A DNA stretch of 12,610 bases from Clostridia bacterium BRH_c25 (GCA_001515955.1 LOES01000046.1:1-12610); one strand, 5' to 3'. Positions 1 to 7,281 are shown, counted from the first letter of the stretch. Notes: generated by a model from the letters alone, not told the origin. Made by a program: numbers and translations.

Positions 1-1382
1 CCTATATCGATACCTCTTGTAGGTTCGGATACGAACAATATTTCGGGTTCCAGTGTAAGTGCCCGTGCAATGCAGACCTTCTGCTGATTTCCACCGCTGA
101 GTCTTCTTGTATATTGTGCAGGCCCTGTACATCTGATGTCAAGATCCTTGATCATCTTGTTTCCCCATTCTCTGATGCCTTTAACATCCTGCATCGAGAA
201 GAACTTCAATCCAAGCAGCGGCTTTAAATACTTGTCTTGTATCTGCATGCTGGTCATAACCACATTCATCTCAATTGAAGTATCCAGAAGCAAGCCTACA
301 CCTCTTCTGTCCTCGGAAACGAAGGCAAGCTTGTCTTCTATTGCTCTTTTGGGATTATTAAGCTCTATTTTTTTTCCATTCATCAAAACGTCACCGGTAG
401 CTCTGTATAAACCCATGATGCCATTGGCAATTCCTATCTTGCCTTGTCCGGCCAAACCGCCAATGCCTAAAATTTCACCCTTTTTTATTTCGAAGCTTAT
501 ATCCCTTACCATTTCTCCTGGCATGTCTACTCTAAGGTTCTTAACTGACATGATTATTTCATCAGATTCATTCTGCTGCATTATCTCATGCTCAATTCTC
601 TCAACCTTTCTACCTACCATAAGCTGAGCAATTTTTTCTACGGTAGCATCTTCATGAGTTAAGGCTCCGACTTGTTCCCCATCTCTCAAAACAGTAATAT
701 TGTCGGCAACAGCCAGCACCTCATCCAGTCTGTGAGTTATGAAAAGAATGCCTATACCTTGCCCGGCGAGCTTCTTCATTGCCTCCAGCAGTTTATCCGC
801 TTCACTTTCCGTAAGCACTGCGGTAGGCTCGTCAAATACCAGCAGCTTCATGTTTTTCTTGTCTATTTCTCTTGCAATCTCTACAAACTGCATGTAGCCT
901 ACCGGAAGACCTGCAATAGGCAGCCAATCATCAACAGTCATTCCCAGCTGGTCCAATGCCTTTTTAGAATCCTTCCTCATAGCCTCTATATCCAGTGATT
1001 TCAAACTAGGACCAAGTATCTTGCTCAAAGCATTATGCTTTGTTATTTCCCTGTTCAGTTTTATATTCTCTGTAATAGTAAAACCCGGTAATAACATAAA
1101 TTCCTGATGTACCATACCGATTCCCAGATCCATTGCATCCTTTGGTGATTTTACTTCGATTTGGTTTCCGTCAATTTCAATTTCCCCGTTAAAACCTCCG
1201 GTACTATGAATCACAGGCATTCCGAAAATAATATTCATCAGTGTGGATTTTCCTGCACCGTTCTCTCCGACCAGAGCATGTATTTCTCCGGCTTTGACCG
1301 TCAGGTTTACACCCTTCAGAACTTTATTACCGAAATATTCTTTTTCGATATTGTTTAGTTTCAGTACAATCTTTTTTTCCAT
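1..1382 (-). CDS. ABC transporter ATP-binding protein, double-ATPase sugar/nucleoside type (3' end cut by window)
   Basis: Cytoplasmic energy-supplying subunit of an importer, with two ATPase domains in one chain as in RbsA/MglA and the YufO/NupO-like nucleoside transporters. The first 460 codons are visible. Domain 1 (about 5-260) has a good Walker A (GENGAGKST, 39-47) and Walker B (LLVFDEPTA, 180-188), but its signature reads LPVGYMQ (159-165) instead of LSGGQ. Domain 2 (about 276 on) has a clean LSGGNQQK signature (428-435), but a degenerate Walker A (GLAGQGKIG, 309-317) and a Walker B with Ser for Asp (LFVSEPTRG, 449-457). The Glu and PTRGID are kept. The ATG at 1382 is chosen because GGAAGGAGG ends six bases before it; the ATG at 1388 touches that site directly. 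The gene follows a DUF3798 lipoprotein by 196 bases and presumably precedes permease genes beyond the edge. Class is secure; substrate is unknown. Confidence 0.93.
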   Translation of the reverse strand, partial: MEKKIVLKLNNIEKEYFGNKVLKGVNLTVKAGEIHALVGENGAGKSTLMNIIFGMPVIHSTGGFNGEIEIDGNQIEVKSPKDAMDLGIGMVHQEFMLLPGFTITENIKLNREITKHNALSKILGPSLKSLDIEAMRKDSKKALDQLGMTVDDWLPIAGLPVGYMQFVEIAREIDKKNMKLLVFDEPTAVLTESEADKLLEAMKKLAGQGIGILFITHRLDEVLAVADNITVLRDGEQVGALTHEDATVEKIAQLMVGRKVERIEHEIMQQNESDEIIMSVKNLRVDMPGEMVRDISFEIKKGEILGIGGLAGQGKIGIANGIMGLYRATGDVLMNGKKIELNNPKRAIEDKLAFVSEDRRGVGLLLDTSIEMNVVMTSMQIQDKYLKPLLGLKFFSMQDVKGIREWGNKMIKDLDIRCTGPAQYTRRLSGGNQQKVCIARALTLEPEILFVSEPTRGIDI

Positions 1383-1388
1383 TTGCAT

Positions 1389-1397
1389 CCTCCTTCC
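1389..1397 (-). promoter_or_regulatory. Ribosome binding site deciding the ABC ATPase start
   Basis: GGAAGGAGG on the minus strand is immediately followed by ATGCAAATG. Only the second ATG (at 1382) has a workable six-base spacing, so it is taken as the start. Confidence 0.75.
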
Positions 1398-1415
1398 AGG
1401 GAATACTCCTGTACT

Positions 1416-1466
1416 AGTGCTTTTTAACACAACTGATTTCTTGTATTCAAGTGTTAAAAAGGCACT
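1416..1466 (-). repeat. Long stem-loop in the lipoprotein-ATPase spacer
   Basis: The arms 1416-1430 and 1451-1466 pair over 15 base pairs with a single one-base bulge, around a 20-base loop. In the transcript it comes shortly before the ATPase ribosome binding site. No run of U follows, so it is not an ordinary terminator. It may stabilise the upstream lipoprotein message or control the ATPase level. Its 3'-proximal bases (1460-1466) can also pair with 1477-1483, which would break it. Confidence 0.5.
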
Positions 1467-1477
1467 TCATCTGTTTG

Positions 1478-1518
1478 GTGCCTCGCCTGCTCTAGAAGTG
1501 ATATACTTTACGAGGCAC
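1478..1518 (-). repeat. Second stem-loop in the lipoprotein-ATPase spacer
   Basis: GTGCCTCG at 1478-1485 is perfectly complementary to CGAGGCAC at 1511-1518, with a 25-base loop. Its lower-coordinate arm is the one that could pair with 1460-1466 instead, so this hairpin and the 1416-1466 stem could be parts of an alternating fold. Function is not known. Confidence 0.4.
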
Positions 1519-1527
1519 TATATATAA

Positions 1528-1549
1528 GGTTGCCGGAAGTCCGGCAACC
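1528..1549 (-). terminator. Perfect hairpin 29 bases after the DUF3798 stop; possible partial terminator or 3' end stabiliser
   Basis: The arms 1528-1537 and 1540-1549 are a perfect 10-base-pair GC-rich inverted repeat with a two-base loop. What follows on the minus strand is TTATATATAG rather than a U run, so termination would be weak. Hairpins in this place, between a binding-protein gene and the rest of its transporter operon, commonly protect the upstream message and cause unequal expression. I infer that role here; the inverted repeat itself is certain. Confidence 0.5.
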
Positions 1550-1578
1550 CTACATAAATTATAGTATGTTTTGCTATA

Positions 1579-2733
1579 TTAGAATGTTATATAGTCACAA
1601 AGCAACAGATAGAAGTTATCCTGATTGTCATAGTTGCTGAACTTTATATCATATCCGCCTGAAGCGTTTTTGTAAGCAGTCTTTAATGCTTCTGCATCAT
1701 TCTTTCCTACTTTGCCTTCAGCATACTGAATTGCATAATCAACTGCAGCAGCTGTGGACATCATGCTGAATGGTACCGGCCAAGTAGAGAATCTTCCTGT
1801 GCCGTTCTTTTCAGCTACTTTTACCTTTATCTGTTCTATCAAATAGTCAACATCTCCGGCCTTGTCTTCAGGAATCTGAAGTCCAAGTGCTCCCGGATAT
1901 CCGTGATATGGGCTCGGGCAGCACTGCTGTGCATTAACTGCGCCATTTTCAAGGCAAGACTTTATAAGGGGCTCCTGCATCGAACAGTTTGTACTGAAGA
2001 AGTTAGTGTCTGCGCCAAGTTCCTTTACCTTTCTTGGAACATCTTCGAGTATGAACTGCTGTGCTCCTGGTATGCCGGCATCTCCTGTCGGGTCTGGAGC
2101 TGTTGCATCAACAAATTTCATACCAAGCTTTTCACATTCTGTCTTGAATATGTCTCTTCTCTGAGCAAGCATCGGATATGACATATGTCTTGGGAAAGAA
2201 TAATGTACAAAATTCTTGGCACCAAGCTTCTGAGCCTGTGCTGGAATTGTGTAACCCATTGAAAGTTCATCCGGCTGGAGAAGCAGGTCTCCCTTGGAGC
2301 CTATTACGTCGGTTTCAGCAGGAGTAACTGCTACTAACAGCATGTCAGGTCTCTGTTCTCTGACTTTTTCAAACATGGCTGCTGTGCCCTGAACACCCTG
2401 ATTTACTATAAGAGCCATAACCTCAGGATCTGATGCCAATGCCAAACCGTTTGATATGAAAACTTCCTGCTCTTTCATGAAGTTATCAGGCATTGTCTGA
2501 GTAACTATCACGTCTGCGCCATATTTCTTAACGGCTGCTTCACCAGATCTGAATTCTTCTTCATTCTGTGAAACTGTGTTTGTGTAGATGGCAATCTTAA
2601 ATTTCTTTGCTTCCGGCTGAGCAGCAGCTGGTTCCGAACCTGATGTCGGTTCTGCCGGTGGTGCCGGTTTTGCACATGCTGCAAGGCTGAAAACCATTGC
2701 AAATGCCAGAACTAATGCTAATACTTTTTTCAT
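1579..2733 (-). CDS. DUF3798-family lipoprotein, probable solute-binding protein of the adjacent ABC transporter
   Basis: 384 residues. A lipoprotein signal opens it: KK at 2-3, a hydrophobic stretch 4-17, and lipobox LAAC with Cys20. A Pro/Ala/Glu-rich linker (about 21-43) would follow lipid attachment outside the membrane. The folded part (44-384) has the order seen in periplasmic-binding-protein-like folds: a beta strand KIAIYTNTV near 45-53, then alternating strands and helices. I recognise it as DUF3798 from PDPTGDAGIPGAQQFILEDV (214-233), TNCSMQEPLIKS (248-259), CCPSPYHGYPGA (271-282) and GTGRFSTWPVP (311-321). Six cysteines lie in the mature part, including the adjacent pair 271-272. 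GGAGGGG at 2739-2745 stands five bases before the ATG. It has its own promoter and precedes the ABC ATPase. The ligand is unknown; the ATPase type points to a sugar, nucleoside or similar small polar molecule. Confidence 0.88.
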   Translation of the reverse strand: MKKVLALVLAFAMVFSLAACAKPAPPAEPTSGSEPAAAQPEAKKFKIAIYTNTVSQNEEEFRSGEAAVKKYGADVIVTQTMPDNFMKEQEVFISNGLALASDPEVMALIVNQGVQGTAAMFEKVREQRPDMLLVAVTPAETDVIGSKGDLLLQPDELSMGYTIPAQAQKLGAKNFVHYSFPRHMSYPMLAQRRDIFKTECEKLGMKFVDATAPDPTGDAGIPGAQQFILEDVPRKVKELGADTNFFSTNCSMQEPLIKSCLENGAVNAQQCCPSPYHGYPGALGLQIPEDKAGDVDYLIEQIKVKVAEKNGTGRFSTWPVPFSMMSTAAAVDYAIQYAEGKVGKNDAEALKTAYKNASGGYDIKFSNYDNQDNFYLLLCDYITF

Positions 2734-2766
2734 TTTTTCCCCTCCACTATTTAGATTATTTATTAG

Positions 2767-2789
2767 ACTGGAAAAAGTTACCTTCCAGT
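2767..2789 (-). repeat. Small hairpin at the 5' end of the DUF3798 transcript
   Basis: ACTGGAA at 2767-2773 and TTCCAGT at 2783-2789 form a perfect seven-base-pair stem with a nine-base loop. It starts within a few bases of the predicted transcription start (about 2794). It could be a 5' stabilising hairpin or a second protein site; the sequence does not decide. Confidence 0.4.
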
Positions 2790-2800
2790 TACTAATCCTA

Positions 2801-2828
2801 ATTATAACATATTATCTAAATACGTGAA
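2801..2828 (-). promoter_or_regulatory. Extended -10 promoter of the DUF3798/ABC transporter genes
   Basis: On the minus strand TATAAT (2801-2806) is preceded by TGT, an extended -10, and lies 16 bases from a weak -35, TTCACG (2823-2828, 4 of 6). A poor -35 with a good -10 is typical of an activated promoter. An imperfect dyad (2827-2841) overlaps the last bases of the -35, where an activator could contact RNA polymerase. The predicted leader is about 60 bases. Confidence 0.65.
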
Positions 2829-2841
2829 TTATCCGATTATT
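2827..2841. promoter_or_regulatory. Candidate operator: 15-base imperfect dyad AATnATCnGATnATT
   Basis: The plus strand reads AATTATCCGATTATT. It is symmetric about position 2834 except for one mismatched pair, and it abuts the -35 of the DUF3798 promoter. Eleven bases, AATCGGATAAT, recur in inverted orientation at 7346-7356, upstream of the promoter of the operon encoding the response regulator. That makes it the best candidate for the regulator's binding site. Inference only. Confidence 0.4.
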
Positions 2842-2875
2842 CCTATTTTTATAACATATTTCTCTGAAGTTTATT

Positions 2876-3520
2876 TCATATGAGCTTATATTTATTCTTG
2901 GGCCTGCCAAGCTGTCCATAGATAGGAATGATTTCAACCTTTTTTTCCTCAATCAGATATTGTACATATCTGTGCACTGTCTGATATGCCAGATTGAGGC
3001 CACAAGTAATATCATCTATGGTAAGTCCTTCCCTCTGCTCCCTTAAATAATCACAGATAATGCTCAAAGTAGCAGGGCTTATCCCTTTATCAAGGTATAC
3101 CTGATGCTTATCTTCAATATATTTCTTCTGAATCTCATTTATTCTTAAATTCATTTTTATACGTGAAATCAGATCCGGTGATTTAATAGGCTTTATAGCA
3201 AAGTCTGTTGCTCCTGCAGCAATAAACTTCTCAGCAGTCTCCTGCCGTTCATCAACAGTCAATACCAGGATGGATACGGCATTGTCCAATTGCCGTATCT
3301 TTTTCACAGTCGTCAGTCCATCCCAATCCGGCATGTGATAATCCACTATGGCAAGGTTTGGTTTATGTACCTTACATAGCTCATAACCCTTCCTGCCGTT
3401 GGACACCGTGACAGCTTCCCAGCCTCCGTGCAGACATATCTCTTTTAACGTATAAAGGATATCCGGTTCATCGTCAATTATTACAATCTTGGGTGTAATC
3501 ATTCTTTTCAGTTTAATCAC
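2876..3520 (-). CDS. Response regulator, CitB/DcuR type (receiver plus HTH)
   Basis: 214 residues. The receiver domain (about 11-125) has the acidic pair D16/D17, the phosphate-accepting D60 in IVDYHMPDWDG, T88 and K110 (FAIKP), all as expected for an active domain. The C-terminal part (about 148-214) has a helix-turn-helix (GLTIDDITCGLNLAYQTVHR, 165-184) and ends in YGQLGRPKNKYKL. That ending is typical of regulators such as DcuR and CitB, which act with kinases sensing external carboxylates. The start is a GTG whose last two bases lie in the kinase's TGA (GTGA overlap), implying translational coupling. An internal ATG at 3502 is possible but has a poor binding site. The DUF3798 transporter genes follow immediately and are its likely targets. 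Family assignment is firm; stimulus and targets are inferred. Confidence 0.92.
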   Translation of the reverse strand: MIKLKRMITPKIVIIDDEPDILYTLKEICLHGGWEAVTVSNGRKGYELCKVHKPNLAIVDYHMPDWDGLTTVKKIRQLDNAVSILVLTVDERQETAEKFIAAGATDFAIKPIKSPDLISRIKMNLRINEIQKKYIEDKHQVYLDKGISPATLSIICDYLREQREGLTIDDITCGLNLAYQTVHRYVQYLIEEKKVEIIPIYGQLGRPKNKYKLI

Positions 3521-4929
3521 CTCAATTCTCTGGATTCTATGGTCTGAAGCTTCAATGAATCAGCCTTTGGAAAGAAAATAGTTACAGTCGTTCCTACATT
3601 CTCCCGGCTTTTTATATCTATTGTTCCTTCATTGTCTTCTATGATATTTCTTGCAAAAGGCAATCCCAGGCCGGATGTATTGTTTGTTGAATAACCTACC
3701 TCCCATATTCTCTGGAGATCAGATTCCTTGATGCCAATGCCGTTGTCCTGAACAATAATTTCAATACCCTTTTCAGCAGGCTTTACCGACACGTTTATCA
3801 ATTTATACGAGTGCCTGCAGGGTACTATTATTGCATTTTCCAATATGTTGATCACAGCTCTTGCAGTTCGTATTTTGTTTACGTATATATCTGGAAGCTC
3901 CTCATCTACACTGATGACAAACCTTATCCTTTCATCCTCCAATGGAAGCTGTGCCCTTATATAGCTGATCAGTTCAGAAGCTTTCAGCTTCTGACGCGAA
4001 GACTCATATAGAAAGCTTGAAATCATTTCACTCATTTTCGCAACTGAGTTCTCAATACGCTCACTGTATTCCTCCAATTTCCCTTGTCCGTTTGCAGAAA
4101 ACATCAGTGAGTTCAAGCCGCGAATAGTGACCAGTGGTGTCTTCAAATCATGAACCAGGGACTTCACCTCCTGATATACACGGTCCTCCAAGGCCTTCAT
4201 TCTCATATCCCTTATTTCGCCTTCCTTTTCATAGTTTTCACGCATCATATGAATATTTCTGGAGTAGCTAATGAAGAGAGTCGCTGTTATAAAGGCTGAT
4301 ATAATAAACGGCAGAAAGAATGCGAATCCTGTAAAGTTCAAAACTGCAACTGCATTTAGATATATTCCTGCAATTTTAATACTATAATGCAAATCACTTT
4401 GTCCGAACCGGTATGATGAAAAAAGGGGCATTATGTTCAGCCAATGAAAAGCAAAAAAAACCTGTATGGATACAATGAAAACCTGAATAAAGCTGTTGGT
4501 TTCTCCAAACAGTTTCTCAAATAGAAATAATGTGATAAGCAGAGCTAATATTGTTGATATAGGCTCCCAAGGCAGTTCGAATATCAGAGAGTTTGTCCAA
4601 TGTAAAAAAATAATTGAAGTCAGGGATACAAGAAAAATATCAAATTGCTTTAAGCTGCTTCTAAGCTTCGAATGAAAAATTACAAGCATTGTTCCCATGA
4701 AAATTAATGTGCTTTGAATTGCATATAGAAAATTTATTGTTGCGGAAGCCAGGATTAGATGACCACTGTCTCCGGTATTTATAGCTTCCCGAAGTGTTCT
4801 AATTATATTGAACCAGACAAACTGCGAAAAAACAGGAAATAGCAAGCCAAGACCGATCAGGAAAATACCGGTCGTCAGAAATATCTTTGGATGCTTTATT
4901 TTACTCATTTTTATTTCACTTGCCATCAT
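3517..4929 (-). CDS. Membrane sensor histidine kinase with about seven membrane segments
   Basis: 470 residues. The N-terminal half (about 16-222) is almost wholly hydrophobic. I see segments near 16-37, 64-86, 97-115, 122-138, 147-165, 186-203 and 205-222, joined by short loops; no PAS or large external domain is visible. A charged, probably coiled stretch (228-255) leads to the dimerisation/phosphorylation helix with the H-box SLVHDLKTPL (His260). The ATPase domain has the N-box NILENAI (361-367), DNGIGI (395-400) and SGLGLPFARN (419-428). All catalytic motifs are intact. The start at 4929 has AGAGG seven bases upstream; the next codon is also ATG and could serve. It overlaps its regulator by four bases and lies 50 bases after a small anchored protein. 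The partner regulator is of CitB type, whose usual kinases have an external PAS sensor, so this pairing is unusual. Confidence 0.93.
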   Translation of the reverse strand: MMASEIKMSKIKHPKIFLTTGIFLIGLGLLFPVFSQFVWFNIIRTLREAINTGDSGHLILASATINFLYAIQSTLIFMGTMLVIFHSKLRSSLKQFDIFLVSLTSIIFLHWTNSLIFELPWEPISTILALLITLFLFEKLFGETNSFIQVFIVSIQVFFAFHWLNIMPLFSSYRFGQSDLHYSIKIAGIYLNAVAVLNFTGFAFFLPFIISAFITATLFISYSRNIHMMRENYEKEGEIRDMRMKALEDRVYQEVKSLVHDLKTPLVTIRGLNSLMFSANGQGKLEEYSERIENSVAKMSEMISSFLYESSRQKLKASELISYIRAQLPLEDERIRFVISVDEELPDIYVNKIRTARAVINILENAIIVPCRHSYKLINVSVKPAEKGIEIIVQDNGIGIKESDLQRIWEVGYSTNNTSGLGLPFARNIIEDNEGTIDIKSRENVGTTVTIFFPKADSLKLQTIESRELR

Positions 4930-4979
4930 AATAAGACCTCTTCCATTTACCCCTTATTCACTAATGCAAGGGCTGCCAA

Positions 4980-5579
4980 TTACCGGAAAGCTGACGCAAA
5001 AGGCTCGGAAATATCCTTTACACCTCCAACTAATGTCAAAGGAATATTCCTTTCTTTTGCCAATTCAGTCAGTATACTGCTGTTGCTTGAACCCCGCAGC
5101 CCTATAAAATAATCAGTTTGAGTGCCTATAAGCCTCAATAGCTCCTCAGTCTTATTGTCATGAGGATGCTCACCACCTATGGCAATGGTAAGTACCATTA
5201 ACCCATTATTCTTACTCTTTTCAAGAAGCTTTTCTATGCGGTTTTTTTCTTCTTCATAGCTTATATTCTGAAGCTTGGTGCCTAAAGAACTATAACCCAC
5301 AACAAACACTATTGCGTCTATATCCTTCAAATCGGCAGCTCTTGCCTGAGGCATGAAAAAACTCCTGATCATTTGCTGGTTTGAAATGTCACGGATTATA
5401 TATGTGTCGGTACTTTGCCCTGCAGAAGTGATAACAACCGGAGTCTTGGCTATTGGACGAGGCAGACCGGGTAATGTGAAAATTACCGAATCGTTTTTAT
5501 CCTTGAAGGGCATGTTTGTAATAATTAGTAAAATGATAAGGAATGTCAGTAGTATAGTTCTAAAAACCATCTGTTTCAT
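4980..5579 (-). CDS. Small membrane-anchored protein of unknown function, possibly DUF6305 family
   Basis: 199 residues. One hydrophobic segment (about 6-24) near the start, with basic residues on both sides and no lipobox, should act as a signal anchor or signal peptide, leaving the rest outside. The remainder resembles an alpha/beta domain. It has strand TPVVITSAGQS (46-56), strand IDAIVFVVGYSSLG (87-100), a charged helix (about 107-123), strand GLMVLTIAIGGEHPHD (126-141) and strand IPLTLVGGVKD (179-189). The SAGQS and GGEHPH motifs are the most distinctive. From memory it may be the family listed as DUF6305, but I am not sure. AGAGGG stands nine bases before the ATG. It sits 24 bases after the binding-protein gene and 50 before the kinase gene, so an accessory part in signal reception is plausible. 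No known enzyme motif is seen. Confidence 0.8.
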   Translation of the reverse strand: MKQMVFRTILLTFLIILLIITNMPFKDKNDSVIFTLPGLPRPIAKTPVVITSAGQSTDTYIIRDISNQQMIRSFFMPQARAADLKDIDAIVFVVGYSSLGTKLQNISYEEEKNRIEKLLEKSKNNGLMVLTIAIGGEHPHDNKTEELLRLIGTQTDYFIGLRGSSNSSILTELAKERNIPLTLVGGVKDISEPFASAFR

Positions 5580-5603
5580 ATGCTTTTACCCTCTGCCCTT
5601 TCA

Positions 5604-7235
5604 CTATTCTATATCAATGTCTACATTCTCCAACGACTCAACGCCGGTCATATGGGGTGTATATCCCTTGACCGACAAGCGAGACGCCAATACAGGCATC
5701 GTATGTACCAACGGTACTGAAGGTGCATTGTAATTCACTATTTCCTGCAGACTTCTATACAGGCTCCTCCGGAAAACCATATTGGTAGTTTGCCTTGCCT
5801 GTGCCAACAACTGGTCTGTCTCTTTATTCTTATAGAAGGAGTAATTATCTGCCAGTCCCGGCTTGGCATTCTCAGAAGCCAGCATGGTATATAGAAAATT
5901 GTCCGGATCAGCATAATCCCCCGTCCAACCGATCAAAGCTATCTCGTGTTCTCCATTATGAATTTTTGTCAAATATTTATCCCAGTTGAAGACCTTTATT
6001 TCCGCATCAATATTTACCAGCTGCAGATTCTCTTTAAGGAACTGAGCCACCTCCATTGGTTTTGGGAAGTAGTCCCTTGCTGCATCCATCACCCACAAGG
6101 TCGTTTTGAAACCATTGGGGAATCCTGCCTCTGCCAATAGCTGCTTTGACTTTTCAATATCGTATTGATAAGGCTCCAGATTTTCATTATATCCCCAAAG
6201 ATAAGGAGGGATTAATGTGTTTGCAGGCTTCGCCATATTATCAAACACATCATTAATCAGCTTTTCCTTGTCGATGGCATGGTTTATGGCAACTCTTACC
6301 TCGCGTATGTTAAAAGGAGGTTTATCATTGTTCATAGCCATATACCCTACATTAAAGCTGGGTCTCAAATGCAGGTACAGATTGGGATCATACTTGATAT
6401 CAGCAATATCTTCCGGGCTCAAATGATCTGCTATGTGGATCGAGCCCTGCCTTAATTCCTCCAATCTGACTTGGCTTGAAGGAATAACTCTGAATTCCAC
6501 TTCGTTCACCTTGGCAACAGCCTTCCAGTATTTTTCATTGCGAATTAGAACAATGCTGTTATTGCGTTCCCATTCCTTTAACATGAAAGGTCCGGTTCCA
6601 ACGGGATGTTTGTATAAATCCCCTTTATACTTGACTATTGCTTCAGGGCTTGCTATTCCAAATACCGGCATGGCCAGGGCATTTAAAAACGGTGCATATG
6701 GTTTGTTCAGTTTTATTTCCACAGAATAATTCGAAAGTGCTGTCACACTTCTTACAAACCCGGGGAAACCACCGAAAACACTATTCCAATAGTTGAAGGA
6801 ACCCTTATGGTGTGAATTGTTCTCGTACATCCAGCGATGAAAATTGAAGACAACAGCATCGGCATTGAAGACTGTACCGTCATGAAACCGGATGCCCTGA
6901 CGCAGTTTGAAAACCCAAGTCAATCCGTCTTCGCTGGATTTCCAGCTTTCAGCCAGACAGGGGATAATTTCATCCCCCTCCTTTTCACATTTAACCAAGG
7001 TCTCCAATATATTAACCGTCACTTTAAAGGAGCCCATTTCCGTCGTACAAGCCGGGTCCAGTGTGACAGAATCATTAGCACGTCCTATTATCAGCCTTTT
7101 TACTGTATTGTAAGAGTTGACGGAATTTGCATAGTCCCATTCTCCTCTGGTAATTTCATTTGCAGATCCAAACATGATAGCGATAATAATTATAATTATA
7201 AAAAAAACTATAATAAATTTGTATCTCTTACTCAT
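5604..7235 (-). CDS. Family 5 solute-binding protein (DppA/OppA-like), membrane-anchored, no lipobox
   Basis: 543 residues from the chosen start. Residues 7-22 are a very hydrophobic, isoleucine-rich segment followed by FGSANE. No cysteine is present there, so it is either an uncleaved anchor or a signal cut after SA, not a lipoprotein. The mature part matches extracytoplasmic peptide/nickel-binding proteins: AESWKSSEDGLTWVFKLRQG (95-114), RFHDGTVFNADAVVF (116-130), GTGPFMLKEW (213-222) and, toward the end, WTGDYADPDNFL, close to the dipeptide-binding DppA version. A longer reading frame reaches back to 7274, but GGAGGTG five bases before the ATG at 7235 decides for the shorter form. No permease or ATPase genes accompany it. 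It heads an operon with a small anchored protein, a kinase and a regulator, which suggests ligand presentation to the kinase rather than, or as well as, uptake. Confidence 0.93.
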   Translation of the reverse strand: MSKRYKFIIVFFIIIIIIAIMFGSANEITRGEWDYANSVNSYNTVKRLIIGRANDSVTLDPACTTEMGSFKVTVNILETLVKCEKEGDEIIPCLAESWKSSEDGLTWVFKLRQGIRFHDGTVFNADAVVFNFHRWMYENNSHHKGSFNYWNSVFGGFPGFVRSVTALSNYSVEIKLNKPYAPFLNALAMPVFGIASPEAIVKYKGDLYKHPVGTGPFMLKEWERNNSIVLIRNEKYWKAVAKVNEVEFRVIPSSQVRLEELRQGSIHIADHLSPEDIADIKYDPNLYLHLRPSFNVGYMAMNNDKPPFNIREVRVAINHAIDKEKLINDVFDNMAKPANTLIPPYLWGYNENLEPYQYDIEKSKQLLAEAGFPNGFKTTLWVMDAARDYFPKPMEVAQFLKENLQLVNIDAEIKVFNWDKYLTKIHNGEHEIALIGWTGDYADPDNFLYTMLASENAKPGLADNYSFYKNKETDQLLAQARQTTNMVFRRSLYRSLQEIVNYNAPSVPLVHTMPVLASRLSVKGYTPHMTGVESLENVDIDIE

Positions 7236-7240
7236 GTCTT

Positions 7241-7247
7241 CACCTCC
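7241..7247 (-). promoter_or_regulatory. Ribosome binding site deciding the family 5 binding-protein start
   Basis: GGAGGTG on the minus strand lies five bases before the ATG at 7235. The alternative ATG at 7274 would lie almost on the predicted transcription start and has no such site. Confidence 0.8.
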
Positions 7248-7281
7248 GTAAATGATCTTTTCCGGCATGTCCATTAATATG

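Noticed and set aside
136..627. Plus-strand open frame of 163 codons, and several shorter plus-strand frames at 672-998, 6837-7277, 7427-7969 and others
   Set aside because: Each lies opposite a well-supported minus-strand gene (ABC ATPase, binding protein, thrS), lacks a ribosome binding site and has composition expected from antisense reading.
1436..1450. 15-base match ATTTCTTGTATTCAA shared with 11405-11419, which carries the TGAATA of the possible sigma-G promoter
   Set aside because: At the first site no suitable -10 follows at the right spacing; the sequence is AT-rich and lies in a hairpin loop, so chance similarity is likely.
7236..7274. Thirteen-residue N-terminal extension of the family 5 binding protein from the ATG at 7274
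   Set aside because: The strong ribosome binding site at 7241-7247 lies inside it, and the predicted transcription start is about 7275, leaving no leader.
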